Source of the DNA: Chryseobacterium sp. 7
GTDB lineage: Bacteria > Bacteroidota > Bacteroidia > Flavobacteriales > Weeksellaceae
Reading direction: 5' to 3'
Assembly (NCBI RefSeq): GCF_003663845.1
Contig: NZ_RCCA01000001.1
Location: 310,001 to 374,000, forward strand
Length of the DNA stretch: 64,000 nucleotides
The notes under the pieces were generated by a model. That model was not told the origin of the DNA. It did not search any database and saw only the letters and a list, made by a program, of their open reading frames with translations. Positions 62,490-64,000 of this stretch are shown piece by piece. Numbering within the stretch: position 1 is the stretch's first letter; the number at the start of each line of letters is the position of its first letter. The translations under genes and the position numbers were made by a program.

Positions 62490-64000
62490 ATGGCGCAGAA
62501 AGAAACATTATCATCCCTGACACACGGAAACTTTGCAAAAGAATTGTCTATTGCGGATGGAAAAATGCCTCCCAATGCAGTGGATTTTGAAAGACTTGTT
62601 ATCGGAACTTTTTTGATTGACAAAAAAGGTCTTGACCATTCCATTGACCTTCTTACCCCAGAAGTATTTTATGATCCGAGACATCAGGTCATATTTTCTA
62701 CCATCCTGAAACTTTATGAAGGAAACCAACCGGTAGACTTAATGACCATTATTCAGAATTTAAAAAAAGAAGATAAACTAAGCCAGGCAGGTGGTGACCA
62801 CTATATCATTGACCTGACGATGGGGGTAAGTTCATCTGCCCATATTGAGTATCACGTGCGTGTTATTCTTGAAAAATATATTTTAAGAAGCCTTATTAAT
62901 GTTTCCGCCAACGTTATTGATTCTTCCTACAAAGAATCAACCGATGTTTTTGAACTTTTAGACAAAGCAGAACAATCCTTCTTTGAAATTACCAACGGAA
63001 CAATTAAGAAGGGATTTGATACTGCCAATTCATTGGTAAAGCAAGCTATTGATACTATTAAATCTTTAAAAGATAAGGAAGGTCTTTCCGGTGTTCCTTC
63101 AGGATTCCGGGATGTGGATAAGGAAACCGGTGGGTGGCAAAATTCTGACCTTATTATTATTGCAGCTCGTCCCGCGATGGGAAAAACAGCATTCCTTCTT
63201 TCCATGGCAAGAAATATTGCAGTAGGACACAAAGTCCCTATGGCTCTTTTCTCTCTCGAGATGGCCTCTGTACAGCTGATCACCAGAATGATTGCCTCCG
63301 AAACAAGGATCTCTTCTGAGAAATTAAGAAAAGGAACTTTGGATGATGAAGAATGGCAGAGATTATTCTCCAATGTATCTGAATTGGAAAACGCTCCTTT
63401 ATACATTGACGAAACCCCTTCCCTTTCCATATTCGATTTCCGTGCAAAATGCCGAAGATTGGTAATGCAGCATGGCGTAAGAATTATCATGGTCGACTAT
63501 CTTCAGCTGATGACAGCGGGTAGCAGCGGCGGAAAAGGAGTTGGAAACCGTGAACAGGAGATCTCCATGATTTCTCGTTCCTTAAAAGCTATTGCAAAAG
63601 AACTTAACGTTCCGGTAATTGCCCTTTCCCAGCTTTCAAGAAGCGTGGAAGCACGTCCCGGAAAAAGACCTCAGCTTTCTGATCTGAGGGAATCCGGAGC
63701 CATTGAGCAGGATGCGGATATTGTATCTTTCATCTTCAGACCGGAATATTATAAAATTACTGTTTGGGATAATGACGAGGAAGGACAGGAAACTTCTACG
63801 GAAAACCAGGCCGAACTGATTATTGCAAAACACAGAAATGGTGCTACAGCAGATGTAAGACTATCTTTCTTAAAACATTTTGCAAAATTCGGGGATATTG
63901 AAGCAGCGATGGATGGTACCGGTGGTGGATACCCTTCTAACTTTGGAGAACCGAGTGGCTTCGACAAAATCAAAACAACTATTCAGCCCGGGGCAGCATT
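62490..64000 (+). CDS. dnaB: Replicative DNA helicase, cut by the right edge
   Basis: The first 503 residues of DnaB, the hexameric helicase at the replication fork. N-terminal domain: MPPNAVDFERLVIGTFLID, LTPEVFYDPRHQ. C-terminal RecA-like domain: Walker A ARPAMGKTAF at about residue 227, FSLEM, Walker B IIMVDYLQLM, LSQLSRSVEARPGKRPQLSDLRESGAIEQDAD and the arginine region IAKHRNGAT. The normal DnaB is about 470-520 residues, so only a short acidic or Gly-rich tail is missing. Start ATG 62490 gives MAQKETLSSLTHG; an ATG at 62565 just before PPNAVDFE is an alternative. Confidence 0.96.
   Translation, partial: MAQKETLSSLTHGNFAKELSIADGKMPPNAVDFERLVIGTFLIDKKGLDHSIDLLTPEVFYDPRHQVIFSTILKLYEGNQPVDLMTIIQNLKKEDKLSQAGGDHYIIDLTMGVSSSAHIEYHVRVILEKYILRSLINVSANVIDSSYKESTDVFELLDKAEQSFFEITNGTIKKGFDTANSLVKQAIDTIKSLKDKEGLSGVPSGFRDVDKETGGWQNSDLIIIAARPAMGKTAFLLSMARNIAVGHKVPMALFSLEMASVQLITRMIASETRISSEKLRKGTLDDEEWQRLFSNVSELENAPLYIDETPSLSIFDFRAKCRRLVMQHGVRIIMVDYLQLMTAGSSGGKGVGNREQEISMISRSLKAIAKELNVPVIALSQLSRSVEARPGKRPQLSDLRESGAIEQDADIVSFIFRPEYYKITVWDNDEEGQETSTENQAELIIAKHRNGATADVRLSFLKHFAKFGDIEAAMDGTGGGYPSNFGEPSGFDKIKTTIQPGAA

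Noticed and set aside
1..64000. CRISPR arrays, tRNA or rRNA genes, insertion sequences, integrases or phage genes
   Set aside because: I looked for spaced direct repeats, cloverleaf patterns and transposase or integrase motifs and saw none that hold up.

Overview
The window looks like a chromosomal segment of a Chryseobacterium-like member of the Flavobacteriia (Bacteroidota, Weeksellaceae). The signs are AT-rich DNA, a SusC/RagA-type TonB-dependent receptor, type IX secretion type B C-terminal domains, many exported proteins whose mature N-terminus reads QVGI.T..P...LDVNG, and many copies of the Bacteroidota promoter box TAnnTTTG just upstream of genes. No tRNA, rRNA, CRISPR array, insertion sequence or phage gene was recognised.

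Layout. 1-2885 (minus): a SusC-like receptor, with the first codons of its downstream partner at the window edge. 3319-3999: an exported protein of unknown function. 4071-8860 (minus): the housekeeping operon rimP-nusA-infB, whose leader carries a terminator-like hairpin. 9074-35834: a large surface-polysaccharide locus. It begins with a UDP-glucose dehydrogenase gene broken by a one-base change in an A-run, then rmlB, rmlA and a Wzm/Wzt-type ABC exporter. About ten glycosyltransferases or glycosyltransferase-like proteins follow, with a WecE-type sugar aminotransferase, several left-handed beta-helix acyltransferases, an O-acyltransferase, and an unusual run of HTTM-DCC fusion, sugar epimerase, ATP-grasp enzyme, HAD protein and NeuD/PglD-like acyltransferase. 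Inside the locus, on the opposite strand, sits a small acyl-supply operon: ketoacyl-ACP synthase III, acyl carrier protein, and a short-chain dehydrogenase that has lost its middle. 36368-39742: a phosphoethanolamine-transferase-like enzyme, a DUF2306 membrane protein and a membrane-bound AraC-type regulator.

40119-43539 is a compact inorganic-carbon cluster: beta-carbonic anhydrase, small exported protein, SulP anion transporter, second beta-carbonic anhydrase. 43683-48785 (minus) holds pth, two paralogous lipoproteins and three tandem paralogous exported proteins. 49158-52526 (minus) is mfd. 52778-57957 has small lipoproteins, a small basic exported repeat protein, a GH3-family adenylating enzyme and an MFS transporter. 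57988-62333 holds two large paralogous proteins with type IX secretion type B sorting domains. dnaB starts at 62490 and runs off the right edge.

How it fits together (inference). rmlA, rmlB and wecE would make a dTDP-4-amino-4,6-dideoxyhexose. The acyltransferases, and possibly the acyl-carrier operon, would decorate sugars, and the glycosyltransferases would build a chain exported by Wzm/Wzt. No Wzx flippase, Wzy polymerase or rmlC/rmlD is present here, which fits an ABC-transporter-dependent O-antigen or capsule whose remaining genes lie elsewhere. All identifications come from reading motifs by eye; no database search was run.
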